Source: Paragorgia papillata (taxonomy: Eukaryota > Cnidaria > Anthozoa > Scleralcyonacea > Coralliidae). Taken from it: a DNA stretch of 64,000 nucleotides. The stretch covers positions 821,001-885,000 of the forward strand of contig JAWNZC010000232.1 of the NCBI GenBank assembly GCA_035771165.1, read 5' to 3'. The notes beneath the pieces are model-generated. The model did no database searches. It had not been told where the DNA came from and saw only the letters and a list, made by a program, of their open reading frames with translations. The first letter of the stretch is position 1, and the number at the start of each line of letters is the position of its first letter. Of this stretch, positions 24,780-37,478 are shown piece after piece. Made by a program: the position numbers and the translations under genes.

Positions 24780-25238
24780 AAAGAATTAAACATTCGCAAT
24801 GTTACTTTAAATTCTCGGTTGACTGATCAGTGTAAAAGGTGTATTTTGTGAAGTACTTAATGTATTTTAAATATATCTTATCAAATCATTAATAATGTAT
24901 AAGGAACTAATTCAAAATAAATGATGTTTAATGAATATTTGTAAATACTGTTAAAACATTGATTAATAAAATATCAATATTTTATTAAAATTATAATACA
25001 TTAGTGACTCAAATTCAGCTTTTTCTGACTTTATCTAACCTTTCCTACGACTCTTAGACAAAGAGTTCGTCATTTACATTTAGAATTTGATAACTTACTC
25101 GCCTTCAGCTCGCCATTGTAAATGCCCATAAAGATCAGCCGTTCATATTTTAATTACTACATAGAACCCCATGTTTATTATTTATACTTTTAAATGAGGC
25201 TTAATGTAATTTAGGCTAGGTGAAAAAGGAGGCAATGC
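24780..25238. other. no gene seen
   Basis: AT-rich sequence with no coding or repeat structure that I recognise. Confidence 0.5.
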
Positions 25239-25908
25239 TAGTCATTGGTCACTCATTATAATATGGGGATTATCTCAGCGCTCATCAAAGTCTTGTCAGC
25301 GTGGGCTGAGCTTGACTGGTTTTGCGCGCGCTATCTATTTATTAGATATTTGAGCAGTGGTCACTCATTTATAATTTGTGGGGATTATCTCAGCGCTCAT
25401 CAGTCTTGTCAGCGTGGTCTGAGCTTGACTAGTTTTGTGCGCGCTATCTATTTATTAGCTATTTGGTCAGTGGTCATTCATTTATAATATGTGGGGATTA
25501 CCTCAGCGCTCATCAAAGTCTTGTCAGCGTGGTCTGAGCTTCACTGGTTTTGCGTGCGCTATCTATTTATTACATATTTGGTCAGTGGTCACTCATTATA
25601 ATTTGTGGGGATTATCTCAGCGCTCATCAGTCTTGTCAGCGTGGTCTGAGCTTGACTAGTTTTGTGCGCGCTATCTATTTATTAGCTATTTGGTCAGTGG
25701 TCATTCATTTATAATATGTGGGGATTACCTCAGCGCTCATCAAAGTCTTGTCAGCGTGGTCTGAGCTTGACTGGTTTTGCGTGCGCTATCTATTTATTAC
25801 ATATTTGGTCAGTGGTCACTCATTATAATTTGTGGGGATTATCTCAGCGCTCATCAGAGTCTTGTCAGCGTGGTCTGAGCTTGACTGGTTTTGCGCGCGC
25901 AATTTATT
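25239..25908 (+). repeat. six-copy tandem array, unit of about 115 bp
   Basis: Each unit contains GGGGATTATCTCAGCGCTC, TTGTCAGCGTGGTCTGAGC and a GCGCTATCTATTTATTA segment. Copies 2 and 4 share variants (GACTAGTTTTGTGC), and copies 3 and 5 share others (GTGCGCTATC with ACATATTTGG). The array therefore grew by duplicating a dimer. Open frames across it are artefacts. Confidence 0.85.
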
Positions 25909-26360
25909 GAGTTGATACTTGGGGATGTCTTGCTTTGCGCTGTGTTGACCCACCTACTCCTGATAGAATGCAAGGTAAGTATATATTTCCACTGCTTGAC
26001 AGTGTGACTGGTGCCTGGAGGTGGGCTATGGCGGGGTTGCCATGGTCACCTCTGATCAGGGGGGTGGCATCCCCCCTGGGGCTTGGCACCAATCCTCCAA
26101 TAACGTCTATTGGGGAATTATTTTTAGAGCTGTTTATTACGCAGAAAGATTTCTAAGTTCCCTAGTGGGACTTGAACCCACAACTTTGAAGACAATTTCT
26201 GCCAATAATTGATAGTACAAAAAAAGATGGTGGCAGTACATTTAACCAATGCTTTGCAACGTCTAATCAGCCCAAATAACAACTAAACATTGTTTGTCAT
26301 GCTAGATGTATTAAGTAAGCCACAACTTCATTCCTAGTTTCCTACCAAAGTTGATCACTT

Positions 26361-26905
26361 TAACACTTTGAGGCCTGGACCTCTCCCTGTGTTGAATAAA
26401 ATCGTCTGGCGTTAGCCAGAATAAAATACTAAAGGCTCGTCGTCAGGCTTCAAATTGTTAAAGAGATAGGTTTTAACACTTTGAGGCCTGGACCTCTCCC
26501 TGTGTTGAATAAAATCGTCTGGCGTTAGCCAGAATAAAATACTAAATGCTCGTCGTCAGGCTTCAAATTGTTAAAGAGATAGGTTTTAACACTTTGAGAC
26601 CTGGATTTTTCCCTGTGCTGAATAAAATCGTCTGGCGTTAGCCAGAATAAAATACTAAAGACTCGTCGTCAGACTTCAAAGTGTTAAAGAGATAGGTTTT
26701 AACACTTTGAGGCCTGGACCTCTCCATATGCTGAATAAAATCATCTAGTGTTAGCCAGATAAAATGCTAAAGACTCGTCTTCAGACTTCAAATTGTTAAA
26801 GAGATAGGTTTTAACACTTTGAGGCCTGGAACTTTCCCTGTGCTGAATAAAATCGTCTGGCGATAGCCAGAATAAAATACTAACGCCTTAAAAGGGTTAA
26901 AACCA
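26361..26905 (+). repeat. five-copy 113-bp satellite
   Basis: Unit starts at 26361, 26474, 26587, 26700 and 26812 are 112-113 bp apart. Each unit begins TAACACTTTGAGGCCTGG and contains the palindromic core CTGGCGTTAGCCAG followed by AATAAAATACTAA. The core is the same as in the arms of the element at 18300-20395, so the satellite probably derives from that terminus. Confidence 0.85.
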
Positions 26906-27736
26906 TATTTTCCAATAGTTCTGAAAAAACGATATTTACTGCATGCATGCAAAGGATTGTGATTAAATGTACAAGTTGTCATATTTTTCGTTACGGTTAA
27001 TTTACCTCCAATCACGAGGTCATTCAGGTTTCCTTTGTATTGACTATAGTGGAAAAACACAAGAAAGCTCTTGGTCAGCACACTCGATAAAACCATGTTT
27101 GCTACAGACAAAAAAACAATGACAAATTCAGGGCATGAGATTTCTGGTATCCCGATATCCCGGGGATACCAGATTTTAAGTTTGGATACTGGGCATCATA
27201 AGCTCAGTAGTGGACAATTATTGAGCAGCTATCCCAATTAATGTTGTCGTTCTTCGCATCTTGTCTGCGTATGTTGGCAGTGCGCGCAAAGATTAAATGA
27301 TAGGCATACATGAAGTAGTACTAACCAGCAGGCTCTGGGAACGAGAATAAAATATTCGATCTCGGTGTTTAGTGCTGAATTTGATGGATTTTGACAATTC
27401 TCTTTACAATTATGTTCAAGACGTAATAAACTAAAGTATTAACACTCTTATCGATGCGTTATTGCACAGCTAGGCATACACTAGTGTAGTATGAATAACT
27501 GTCACTGCCAGACTGGAAAGTTTGTAAACTGAATGCGCAACGGAGATTTGTATATTTCTTATATGCGAGCAATTGTCAGCCGCAAGGCTGAAACTGCGCA
27601 ACGGAGATCTCTGTTGCACGGTACAAACTTTCCAGTCTATTGTTGTGTTAAATAAAAGTTAACCTTTGTTTGGATACTGCTTATTGGAATATCTACTATC
27701 CAAATGTGGGATACTAATGTTCAAGGAGGGATATGC

Positions 27737-28065
27737 AATTTACAGTTAAAATGGAAATACCTTCCCACTTCTTCTTCTGTAGTTCGTTGCGTATTACTGT
27801 ATTTCTGTAGCCGCTACCAAAGCCTGAGAATATTTTTTGTTGAAAACTGTACATAAATAGGATAATTTATCTTTAAATGGCATTCATTCATAATACAATG
27901 GATATTTATCCCAAATCAATACCAACAGATGAATATACATCAAGAATTGGTGACTTTTGTCACTAGACGTTCCTCACGCTTCAGTAGTGGCTACAGAAAT
28001 ACAGTAATACACAACCAACTACAGAAGCGGAAGTGGGAAGGTATTTCCATTTTGACTGTAAATCA
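27737..28065. repeat. foldback element of about 330 bp
   Basis: Arms of about 100 bp include TTTACAGTTAAAATGGAAAT, CCTTCCCACTTC and TACTGTATTTCTGTAGCC with complements on the right. The interior is unique and noncoding. Confidence 0.7.
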
Positions 28066-28294
28066 AGGCCCGTCGAGAGCTGGGATGGCCCCTGGGTCAA
28101 ACGTTGGAGCCAGCCTCTGGTTTTCTCAACCGGGATCCCGGCAAATCCAAGACAATTTTTCTGATGTAAACACTCCGTTCCGCCTTGCCGGGACGATAAT
28201 ATGCTGACTTTGCAATATTTGACATGTGATGCAAAAACAAAAATGGCTTCCACAGAGAAGAGGAGTGCCTAGTCGTTTGCCTAGTCCGGCTACT

Positions 28295-28620
28295 CCGAAC
28301 GTTTTCTCAAGAAATAATCCAATGTAGAAGTTATAAAATATATTGGCATTCACCTTGCTAAAACATACGTACAGTTTATCCGACCAAATAGCTTAGTTTC
28401 CCTAAAAAAAAGCGAAATACCGAACATGTCCAAACCATAATAGCGGCCGCTATTATGAATTTTTTTTTAGTATGTATTATAATCTGTCTTCTCCGAATGT
28501 TTTCTCGTGAAATAAACCACTGTAGTAGCTTCAAATATACTGGAAGAAGGATAATTCATATGGCTAAAACATACGTATAGTTTATTCAACCAAATAGCTT
28601 AGTTTTCTTAAAACTAGATC
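28295..28620 (+). repeat. dispersed repeat of about 205-bp unit, left copy
   Basis: A unit containing AAAGCGAAATACCG, ATAATAGCGGCCGCTATT and ATAAACCACTGTAG is present about one and a half times. The same sequence in the same orientation is at 42305-42556. It lies about 1.5 kb outside the left end of the 10.8-kb transposon. Confidence 0.75.
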
Positions 28621-28974
28621 CCAAGGATAGTGCAAAGTTTCTTGTCAAAGATAATAACAATTTTTGCCACATGCACGGACAGAGCTGCCAACCCCCCAAG
28701 TTAATTTAATACAAGCCTAAACTCAGACAAACAACCCAAAATACCCCAAATTACGATTGTGTGATGATTATGTTGCTAGCTTCACGTTTTTTAGCCTTGC
28801 GAATCGTCTGCCCAATCACGCGCTAAGTACACACAGGTAAAACAGATACATGTGGAACCTCGTGTAGAACTTAAACATTCGTGTTTATTGCCAGGGTTAT
28901 TCGTACAGTTGTTTATTGAACGCCAAATCAAAATGCGAAGACAGTCTACAATCTCCAGTCTTCAGAATTTGTTA

Positions 28975-29599
28975 CTGAGCTGCAGGCTTTTAGCCAGGCA
29001 GCCGTCCAGCCGTCCTATGGACGGCCACTTTGGAAAAATCAGGTTTTTGGACGGCCACTTTTTGTATGGACAGTCATGGACGGCCTAAGCAAAATATTCT
29101 CCTCAAACAACAACTTACATGTTTTCGCTTTTCTGATGTTTCTAGATTTCTGTTAGCTGCTGTTTACTTCAGCTACTGTGTAGGCTTTGTTACTTATTTT
29201 TGCCAAGGCCATGCAGATATGACGATTGATTGCGCCTTGCGAGATCGATTTAACCACGTATATGTATATGTACATGTAAACCATTATGTGGCTCTAACAT
29301 GAAGTAGCAACCACGTTGTTTAATAAAACCGCTCTTCAATAAGTTTGGCACGCTCACTTGTTCCAGACTCCTCGCCTCCTCCGTCCAACCACGCGATACA
29401 ATATAAAGATGTTTTAATTTAATTTGTGCTTTTTATTTAATTTCTTTATATTTTTCTCAATAGTGCCATCAAAACGCGGGAAACGCTGTTTCAGAGATCC
29501 AAAATTCCAAAATTTTCCGGGGGTAGTCCGCCGGGCCGCCCCCTTCCAATTTTTTTGGACGGCCATTTTTTAAATCCTGGCTAAAAGCTTACTGAGCTG
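28975..29599. mobile_element. hAT-like nonautonomous element with 8-bp TSD
   Basis: The element 28983-29591 begins CAGGCTTTTAGCCAGG and ends with CCTGGCTAAAAGCTTA. CTGAGCTG occurs at 28975-28982 and 29592-29599. Near both ends GGACGGCCA motifs are repeated in opposite orientation (subterminal repeats). No transposase frame is present. Confidence 0.75.
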
Positions 29600-29836
29600 A
29601 CGTGCAAAACTGCTCGAGCCCCACTCGTGTAAAATATAACAGACACGAACGAACAACACTCTACAAACCGACTTCACAACATCGTCATTCGTCAACATGC
29701 CAGACCATATTAAAGTGAAATATAAAGTTTTTAATATTTATTTGCATCTTCCGCTAGGCAGACAATAAATCCTTTCGTCCAGACCATATTTAATTAGCCA
29801 TGCAGCTAAGCCTAGAAAAATCGTTGTTTCGAGAAG

Positions 29837-29925
29837 AAAATTGATCGCAACCTCCTCCCCAGGGCCATTTGTGGGGGCTGGGCCAAGATGGCGGCCAAGA
29901 ACAAATGGCCCTGGCACAGGCTGAC
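29837..29925 (-). repeat. dispersed repeat of about 90 bp, copy 1
   Basis: It contains CCAGGGCCATTTGT in both orientations around CTGGGCCAAGATGGCGGCC. An inverted copy lies at about 41500-41600. One copy is about 240 bp left and the other about 530 bp right of the 10.8-kb transposon. Confidence 0.7.
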
Positions 29926-30166
29926 CTATCACCACATCTGATTGGTCGAGATAACGTTGGATGTTTTAGGTATTCTGATTGGTGGAAACAAGGCGGGCGG
30001 CAGGCTAGCTCGCGGGTATCTGTTTATAGGCTCAAATTATATTAAATAAGTGATACCTGAGAATTGCCGGCTGTTAAAAACAACTTCAAAATGAATAAAA
30101 AGCTGGCGAAACACCCGTTAAAACGTCGGAAGAATATGTAATGATGGGTCGTGTCATCTCTGTGCC

Positions 30167-30402
30167 TACCCTGGATGCCAGAGGTTCTTGGGGGAAAGAT
30201 GGGGGAAGGAAGGGGAAAGGGAGGGGGGAAAGGGGGAAGGGAGGAGGAAAAGGGGGGAGGGGAGGGAAAGAGAGGGGGAAAGGGAGAAGGGAGGGGAAGA
30301 AGGGGGGAAGGGAGGGAAAGAGAGGGAAGAGAGGGGAAAGGGAAGGAAAAGGGAGAGAAAGAACCTGGGGTGGCACGGTTTGCGAATCTCACTTCCATGT
30401 TT
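30167..30402 (+). repeat. left TIR with purine tract
   Basis: The outer 25 bp match the right end exactly. An almost pure G/A tract of about 170 bp follows. The inner conserved block TTGCGAATCTCACTTCCATG also matches the right TIR. GCCAGAGGTTCTT near the outside and AAGAACCT near 30360 are inverted, so the purine tract could form the loop of a hairpin. Confidence 0.85.
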
Positions 30403-30550
30403 AGATTCTGGGTGCAGAAATTGAACTAGGCACATGATTGGTCAGTTATAATTAGCAGTGATTGAAGCGATATGATTGGTTAAGCAAAGAAAACCGGTTT
30501 TGGTAGAGCTTTTTACAGTTTTAGGTCAAAACGCAAAAACGACAGAGAAA

Positions 30551-33500
30551 ATGGGAGAGATATTTACCGAAGCAGTTTCTGCAACTCTAAAAGCACTTTT
30601 TCCGAGGATAGGAAGCTTAAAACAACAGCAAGAAGAAGCCATTTTTCAATTTATACAGAGGAGAGATGTGTTTGCCGTGTTGCCTACTGGTTGGGTGAAG
30701 TCGTTGAATTTTGAAGTTGTTCCAACGTTGTGCTCGTACTTACACAACAAAGGTTTGCCTTACCCAGATAAAGCTATCGTTCTCGTCGTATGCCCGCTAA
30801 ATTCCCTTGTGGCTTCACACATAAAGGAACTTGATAGTTTGGGAATCAGATCATGTTCGCTTTCAGGAGAAAACGTTGATGAAAATGGCCTATATTCTGG
30901 ACACTATTCCTTCGTTTTCACAAGTCCGGAAGCCATAATCAATGAAGAAAAATGGCGAAAGATGTTACGAAGTGATATCTATCAAAGAAATCTTTTCGGC
31001 CTGGTTACTGACGAAGCTCATGTTGTGCCTAAATGGTAAGTACTTCAGTGATTGTATACTGAATGTGATTTTTGTGATTATACAAACAGAAAACAGAAAA
31101 CAAATGCGTTACGAGTTGCAAACTTTAATCCAACGACGTGTCGATAAATAATATTGAGTAAACTAGAAAAAGGGAAGCGCTTGTAATTCTCTTTTTAACT
31201 GAACAGATATAAAAAAAGATGATAAAACAGAGGATAGGGAGCAAAGTTTGGGTTAGCCATTAGATTGTCAGAAAGGACAAAGCCAAAGGGTTTTGCCATG
31301 TTACACGTAATTATTTCTCCCGTGCATCTAGTAGAAATTTGTTATCTAGCTAGGTATCTCGTTAAAATCAAACACATTTTGATTATTTAATAGTAAAATG
31401 AAAAGGCAAGGAGATAAGGGATGAACCATTATTTTTCTTATAAATTATTAGTAGGTTGCTCTGCGGGATTGCGTTTGGACATGATAATTAATTTCCAAAC
31501 TAGCAAATTGGTACAAAAAATGTTACCCTTTCTCCTGTTCCCTTTACCAATCCCTCATAGGCAATCTTATATATTTCTCTCATATCTCTTAATAAGCATA
31601 GCGGCAGACGAAGCATAGCGGTAGAGCGGAGAGCCGCTATGCTTATCACACAAGGGCCTCTGGCATCCTGCAGGGTTCAAAAATGTCCAAGACAAGTACA
31701 AATATGTTCCTTAGGCCTTAGGCTTACATTTCCCCCCCCGAGGCAAACCAGTGCCGAAGCGAACATCACAGGTTAGCACACTATTAATACCACTGATTAA
31801 TGCTCAGTTTCAGACTTGTTGTCTTGCACTAGTTTAGATTATAATCAATCAAGCAATTAAAATGTTGCGACTAGAATTCATTTTCCTTAAGTTAGGGAGT
31901 GGTCATTTATTTGGGGGGGGGGGGGGGGGGGGGGGGGGCAAATGGGGGGGGTAAAGAAAGTTTTACTCTTCTATATTGGGGAGGGGGTCAATTTTGCTTT
32001 TAATACTGAACTATTGAATCAAGGTGTTGACTTGTGTTGATTGGGGGAAGGGTGGGTGGGTGGGGGGTGGGGGTGTTTGTTAGAAAAGCTTCAAGTGATA
32101 TTTGTGGGGTGGGGAGTTTGATTTGACCCTTGAAGGGGGTCAGAAAAGTTTTTAACCCCTATTTTCCCCAATTACCAACCCCCACCCCGCCCCACAAATA
32201 ATACCACTCCCTCATAGACTGTGCAATTGTTTAATTTTTGTATATCCATTCAATTAGAAATAACCTCAACCTCTGTGATACTTTTAACAATAAACATGAT
32301 ATTTTTATTGTGTTGTAGGGGTCAAGTGAACATCAAAGAAAGAAGAGCAGCTTTTCGTGAGTGTTTTGGACACCTTGGTGATATCCGGTCTCTTCTACCA
32401 TCCAACTCTCCTCTGTTGGCTTTAACTTGCAACTGCAACAGAAGAAGTAAGGAACAGAACAACTAAAGCTCTTGCTTTGAAAGCTGACGTCGTTCATATT
32501 CGTGTGTCTCCTAATAGAGCAAACATCTATCTTTACAAGTTAAATGTTGGAAGTGACTTATCTTGTTTTAGATGGTTACTGGATACTCTAATAGAAAAGA
32601 ACCAAGATACACCCAAAACCATCATCTATTGCAGAAGACAAAAGGATTGTGGCCAGCTATTTTGCCATTTCCTGCATGAACTTGGTGATGGTGCATATTT
32701 GCCATCTGCTGCTAAAATATCTGTAAACTGTTTGCTTGGTATGTACCATGCAAACACCTTAAATAAACACCAGAAACGTGTTATTAATGAACTCCTAAAG
32801 GAAGGTGGAGTCCTGAGGGTTGTTTTTGCCACCACAGCCCTTGGCATGGGTATCAACATTCCAAATGTCAGATATGTCATACATTATGGACCCCCCAGGG
32901 AGGTTGATGATTTCATGCAGGAGATTGGAAGAGGGGGCAGAGACGGTGAGGAAACAAATGCGTTAATGTTTTACAATGGTGTACAGCTTCGTAATTGTGA
33001 TAAAGCAATGAAATCTTATGTAAAAAGTGAAAATATGTGTCTCAGACAAATCATCTTAAATCAGTTTGAGGAAACAAATGTACCGAATCAAGGAACCCAT
33101 AAATGTTGTATGGTGTGCCATAAATTGTGCAAATGTGAAGGTGAAACATGTGCCATCCCACTTTTGTCTTTTCAGACATCAAAACCACCTAATAGTACTG
33201 AGGTAAATGAACAGCCAAAAAAACGAACAGTAAGTTTTCAGGAGAAGGAGTTACTTAAAGAACTACTAACAGATTACCAAAAAATGTTAGCTAGTAAGTG
33301 TCCATCATATTATTTATCATCTTAATCATGTACTGGTTTTACAGATGCAGTTATTTCATCAACTGTTAAGAAATGTAAATTTATTTTCACACTCAACGAT
33401 ATTGTAAAGCACGTCCCAGTATACACAAGGTCGCATGCAGTAGAGATATTATTAATATTAAATGACATATTTGATGATATTGATATAAGTACAGAACTTC

Positions 33501-33658
33501 AAGATGAATGTACACAACTAACATTACCTGAAATGTTGGATTATGATCTTGAATATGGTGGAGATGACTATTCCGATAGCTCTTTTGAATCTGGTTGTAG
33601 TGATTCAGATACAACTGTGACATCAGTGCTTTCAGGGATTAATGACCTACATGTATGA
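30551..33658 (+). pseudogene. RecQ-like helicase gene, three exons, inactivated
   Basis: Exon 1 (30551-31035) encodes the N-terminal RecA lobe, with VFAVLPTGWVKS where Walker A should be and a DEAH motif II. The donor is TG|GTAAGT. Exon 2 (32319-33293, after TTGTTGTAG) encodes motif III and lobe 2, with TIIYCRRQKDCGQLF, VVFATTALGMGINIP and EIGRGGRDG (motif VI arginine finger), then a Cys-rich RecQ zinc-binding-like region (CLRQIILNQFE, CCMVCHKLCKC). Exon 3 (33345-33658, after TTTTACAG) adds an acidic tail and a TGA stop. The Walker A glycine before Lys is Val, and one extra base near 32427 shifts the frame just after motif III. The fold is clearly helicase, but this copy should be catalytically dead. 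Start chosen at MGEIFTEAV; 30476 is an in-frame alternative. Confidence 0.8.
31036..32318 (+). other. helicase intron 1 with G-rich insert
   Basis: This 1.28-kb intron has GT and AG ends. A poly-G run (about 31913-31938) and surrounding G- and C-rich patches between 31895 and 32215 are inverted relative to each other (GAGTGGTCATTTATTTGGGG against the complement near 32190-32215), so a nonautonomous element sits in the intron. Confidence 0.55.
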
Positions 33659-33774
33659 TAAAAAATTAAAAATGTAATACTCTTGTTGTGAATCATCCAA
33701 TAAAGGATTAATAGACTTTAACTTACTTTAATATATTCCAGTTTCTTTGGAATGAATTATAATTATATGAAAAT

Positions 33775-33938
33775 AGTATAAGCAGGGGCGTAGCGTGTGG
33801 GTGTGTGTGTTGTGCGGGGTGGGGGGGGGTAGGGATGTGTGACCCCCCACCCACACACACACACAATTTGGTAATTGAGGAAGCGAAATAGAGGTACACC
33901 CCCCACTCAGAATTTTTCTGTTCGCCACTGAGTATAAG
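33775..33938. mobile_element. 148-bp hAT-like MITE with 8-bp TSD
   Basis: The element 33783-33930 begins CAGGGGCGTAGCG and ends TTCGCCACTG. AGTATAAG flanks it on both sides (33775-33782 and 33931-33938). It inserted in the gap between the two convergent genes of the 10.8-kb transposon. Confidence 0.8.
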
Positions 33939-36900
33939 AATGTTTGCATATTTATTAAAATATTGTTCTGTACCTGTTTGGCTGTTCCAGCTTATGAAGT
34001 TGTTTTTTGTGAGAAGTTATCCAGTCATTCAACTGTCTGAAATTAAGTTTGGATAGGATGTTACTTGAAATACTAGGAAAGTGTTGGTATTTTCTGCCAG
34101 GACTGGATTTGAAGATTTTTCAGTAGTCCCTTAGTAAGGTTATTTAAATGTTCCAGCCTCAAATCCAGAGATATGTTCCTTCCATTACCACCTCTTGAGT
34201 TGACAGTCCTGTTCCATGTCAAACAGTGTGCCTGTCTTGAGGTCAGCATTGCCTTTACTCCAGCTTGTAGCAAAAGACTTGCCAATGCATACTTAGTATG
34301 ATTATATGCCTTAAATATCAATAGGGAAAATTTCCAACAGCAAAGTATTCTCTCTCCATCACCCTCTTTTACAGCATCGTGAAAGTTGGCAATGAATAAT
34401 CCAAAACTGAGTCTGGAACATGCATAGTTAAACCTGTGAATTACATAAAAATTACTATTTAAGTTGTCCATAAAAAAACATGAATACAAATTTATTGAGC
34501 CATGTGACAATGAAAAAACTACGTTTCTTGGTTAATTTCTACTGTACCTTTCATCAACATTCTTGTGTTCAGACTCATGAGTATTCTGATTCTCTGTATT
34601 CTCTAATTGTAAGACAACGCCGTGTTTCTTAATTTCATGATTATCTCTAGCTTTAGCATATTTGTAGGGCTTTTGACAGATTCTGCACTGAATCGGTTGT
34701 GGATTTGGTGGATTTGGTGGATTACTAGCTGTCTGGATGGCAGATTGTATTTCCTCGTGGACAGATTGTTGCTCTTTCATCACAAATTTTTCTAACATGG
34801 CTTTAATGTGTCTGTTCAACCAAATCCTTTTCTGCTGAGTATTTGCATTGAGTATATCTGGAGGAACAAATGATTATGTAGGAACATTGATATCATTCAT
34901 TCCAAAGTACTTCATCATGGCAGCAACAACAAAGGCATCAGTTTCCATTGTCACATATTCCTTGCAGCTGTTTAAGTTGTCCAATACATTAGTAGTCTTT
35001 GCATTGGTACAGGAGATAATGTTCATATTAGAGCAGATTGTACCACTATCACCAGCCGATGACATTTTAAAGAAAATGTCATAAAGAATCTGAAAACAAA
35101 ATTTAGTGTAAGTTATAATAATTATAATAATTGAAAACATTCAGGTAATAAATAATCTCTCAATTAAACGTCATGCTGGGAGTGGTTCAACAAGCTTGCT
35201 GCAATTTAATTATCCATGGCAACAGTAAAATTCAAAATGGAAGCCTATTTGGTAAATTACAGTTTTTTTAAATGAATCTTTATTATTAGCATTAAGGGTG
35301 GAAGATGTTTTACTGTATACTGGCCCTCCAATATACAGTCGTTGGAATGATAAAAAGTGCATTCCCCCCAGCAAATTTTAGGCCTTTTTTAGCCCATTCT
35401 CAAAGATATTGAGGGTGGGGGGGAGCTTAGCCCTTTCTTAGAAATATTGGGGGTCCAGTGGCCCCTAGCCCCCCCCCCCCCCATCCATGAATATACTTGT
35501 AATAAAGGAGTGAAAGATATCAAAACATGACTGGCATTCATACAAGCAAATGAATAGCATTTTAATATTATATAAAGACAATAAGGTGAGTACATGTAAA
35601 CTTGTATCAAATAATATTAACCATTAATCTGGTTGTCAGCGGTCAATGTAATAAATCTTTGCATGGGAAATGAATTGGTTTATAATTATATACGAAGGAG
35701 CTATGCAGTCAATACTTTACCTGATACAAAATGCGAATGAAGTGGGTCATCACCATCACTTCAAGCAATAGCAGCATTTCTAGACCCTTCTTCTGTCAAC
35801 TGATCCCCTCCGAAATATACTTTCTCAAGTATTTCTTTAATTTCAACATCACCTTTTTTGTAACTGCGTATGGGAACATACTTGTCATGCAGGTGTTGAA
35901 GGATGTCTATCATTTCTTCATTCTTGTTTTTATTTTTGAAAAGCAAACCAAGGGAATTCTGAAAATAGAAAATATTCACTTTAAATATATGTTATAATTC
36001 TATACCTGCTATTTTAAGAGGGATTGTGATCACGTGACCTCTTACTGCAAGTTGCCTATTGTTTAGTTAACTCAAATATGGCTGTTATTATACATCGAAA
36101 CAGCAGTCAAATAATATGTTGTTTCTAAAAGCATGTACCGGTACTGGTAAATAAGGCAAATGGGTCAACACGGTACAATGGTAAATGACCCATTTGCCTT
36201 GTTTGCATATCAAACCTCTAATAATTATCTGTAACAAGAGCTATTCCTGTATATGCTCCTCCCCCTTAATCCTTTGGACCTTGCAATGGCAATGTACACA
36301 AGTAATGTACCAGAATACTGGTACATGTACTGTACATGTAAATGATTGAACGTTTTGTTTTATACCTGATCTGATTTTGTTCCCATAACTGATGAATAGC
36401 GATGTAGAATGTGCCATACAACTGCTTTTTTGAACACATGTTGAAGTGCTGGAATTCTTGAGACAACAATCCTAGACACAAGTGGAATGAGATTGTGCAG
36501 GAGATCTTGATTATCCTTTGGTGAAGGAAGAAAATCAATGTTCTCCATCTCGCATATGGACTTAATTGGCTTGTCGTTTGGATATTCATGTCCACTGACA
36601 CGATCAAGAATGCCATTTAAATTAAACCAGTGTACAGAATCATTTTGTTTGGTAGAGGACATGTGTTTTGCTTTCACGAGGAAGTCCACATTGTCTCCAA
36701 TGATTTGATAACCCGGTACATCTACATGTGCATAATGAATAGCAGGCAATTTTTCATCAAACATGTTCTCCTCAAATTTTTCACCCAATTTAGCATTCAC
36801 ACGTCTTTTAAGTTCAGTCTTAATATCCGTTGATAATGTATCTTCATTTATTGTGTGGGGAATAGATGCACATTCTACGTCAGGCATATCTACATCAAGA

Positions 36901-37478
36901 GAACCAGCTATTATGGCTTCTTCTTGCTCTCTTTTCATTGCTACAATCTCTTCTTTAATAGAAGAAATGTGCGAATCCAACTTGCATCCATACTCTTTGT
37001 TCTTTTTCCACTGCAGAACATCCTCATTGAAGTTTTCACCAAACTTGTCAATCATCTTCAGAGTTTGTCTATGACTCATGCATAATCCAAATCGACTTCC
37101 ACGAGTGTATAACTAAAAAGGATTAACAACATGTTTATATGGGTAACGTGAGGTTTTAACTTAGTTTATACAGTTAACTTATGAAGATTCTGACTAACAT
37201 GTCTTTTTTTTGGAATAGATTTGGGCAAGCCAACTTTGCATACATTTATGTATAATTTGCAATTCATCAGTATAACGATTAATACATAACAAACCACAAA
37301 TTATTTTAAACAAAGTGATGGCTTCAGCTTTATTTGAAATATGTTAATTATCTAGCTGACAAAAACCTAGGTTGAACATCAGTATCATATTAGTCAGTCA
37401 GATTAATTATGTTCACCCTTGCTCAACCTTATGTCATCACATAATATTGATAGAGCTGAGTGAACCAAAATATTTGTA

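Noticed and set aside
25245..25910. Open frames across the 115-bp array with repeating SCQRGLSLT
   Set aside because: Repeat-driven; each unit contributes the same peptide and no gene structure is present.
26158..26212. GTGGGACTTGAACCCACAAC, resembling a tRNA T-arm
   Set aside because: No D-arm, anticodon arm or acceptor stem; probably a tRNA-derived repeat fragment.
30042..30435. Long Pro/Ser/Phe-rich and Gly/Lys/Arg-rich frames on both strands
   Set aside because: They are translations of the purine tract in the left TIR of the 10.8-kb transposon.
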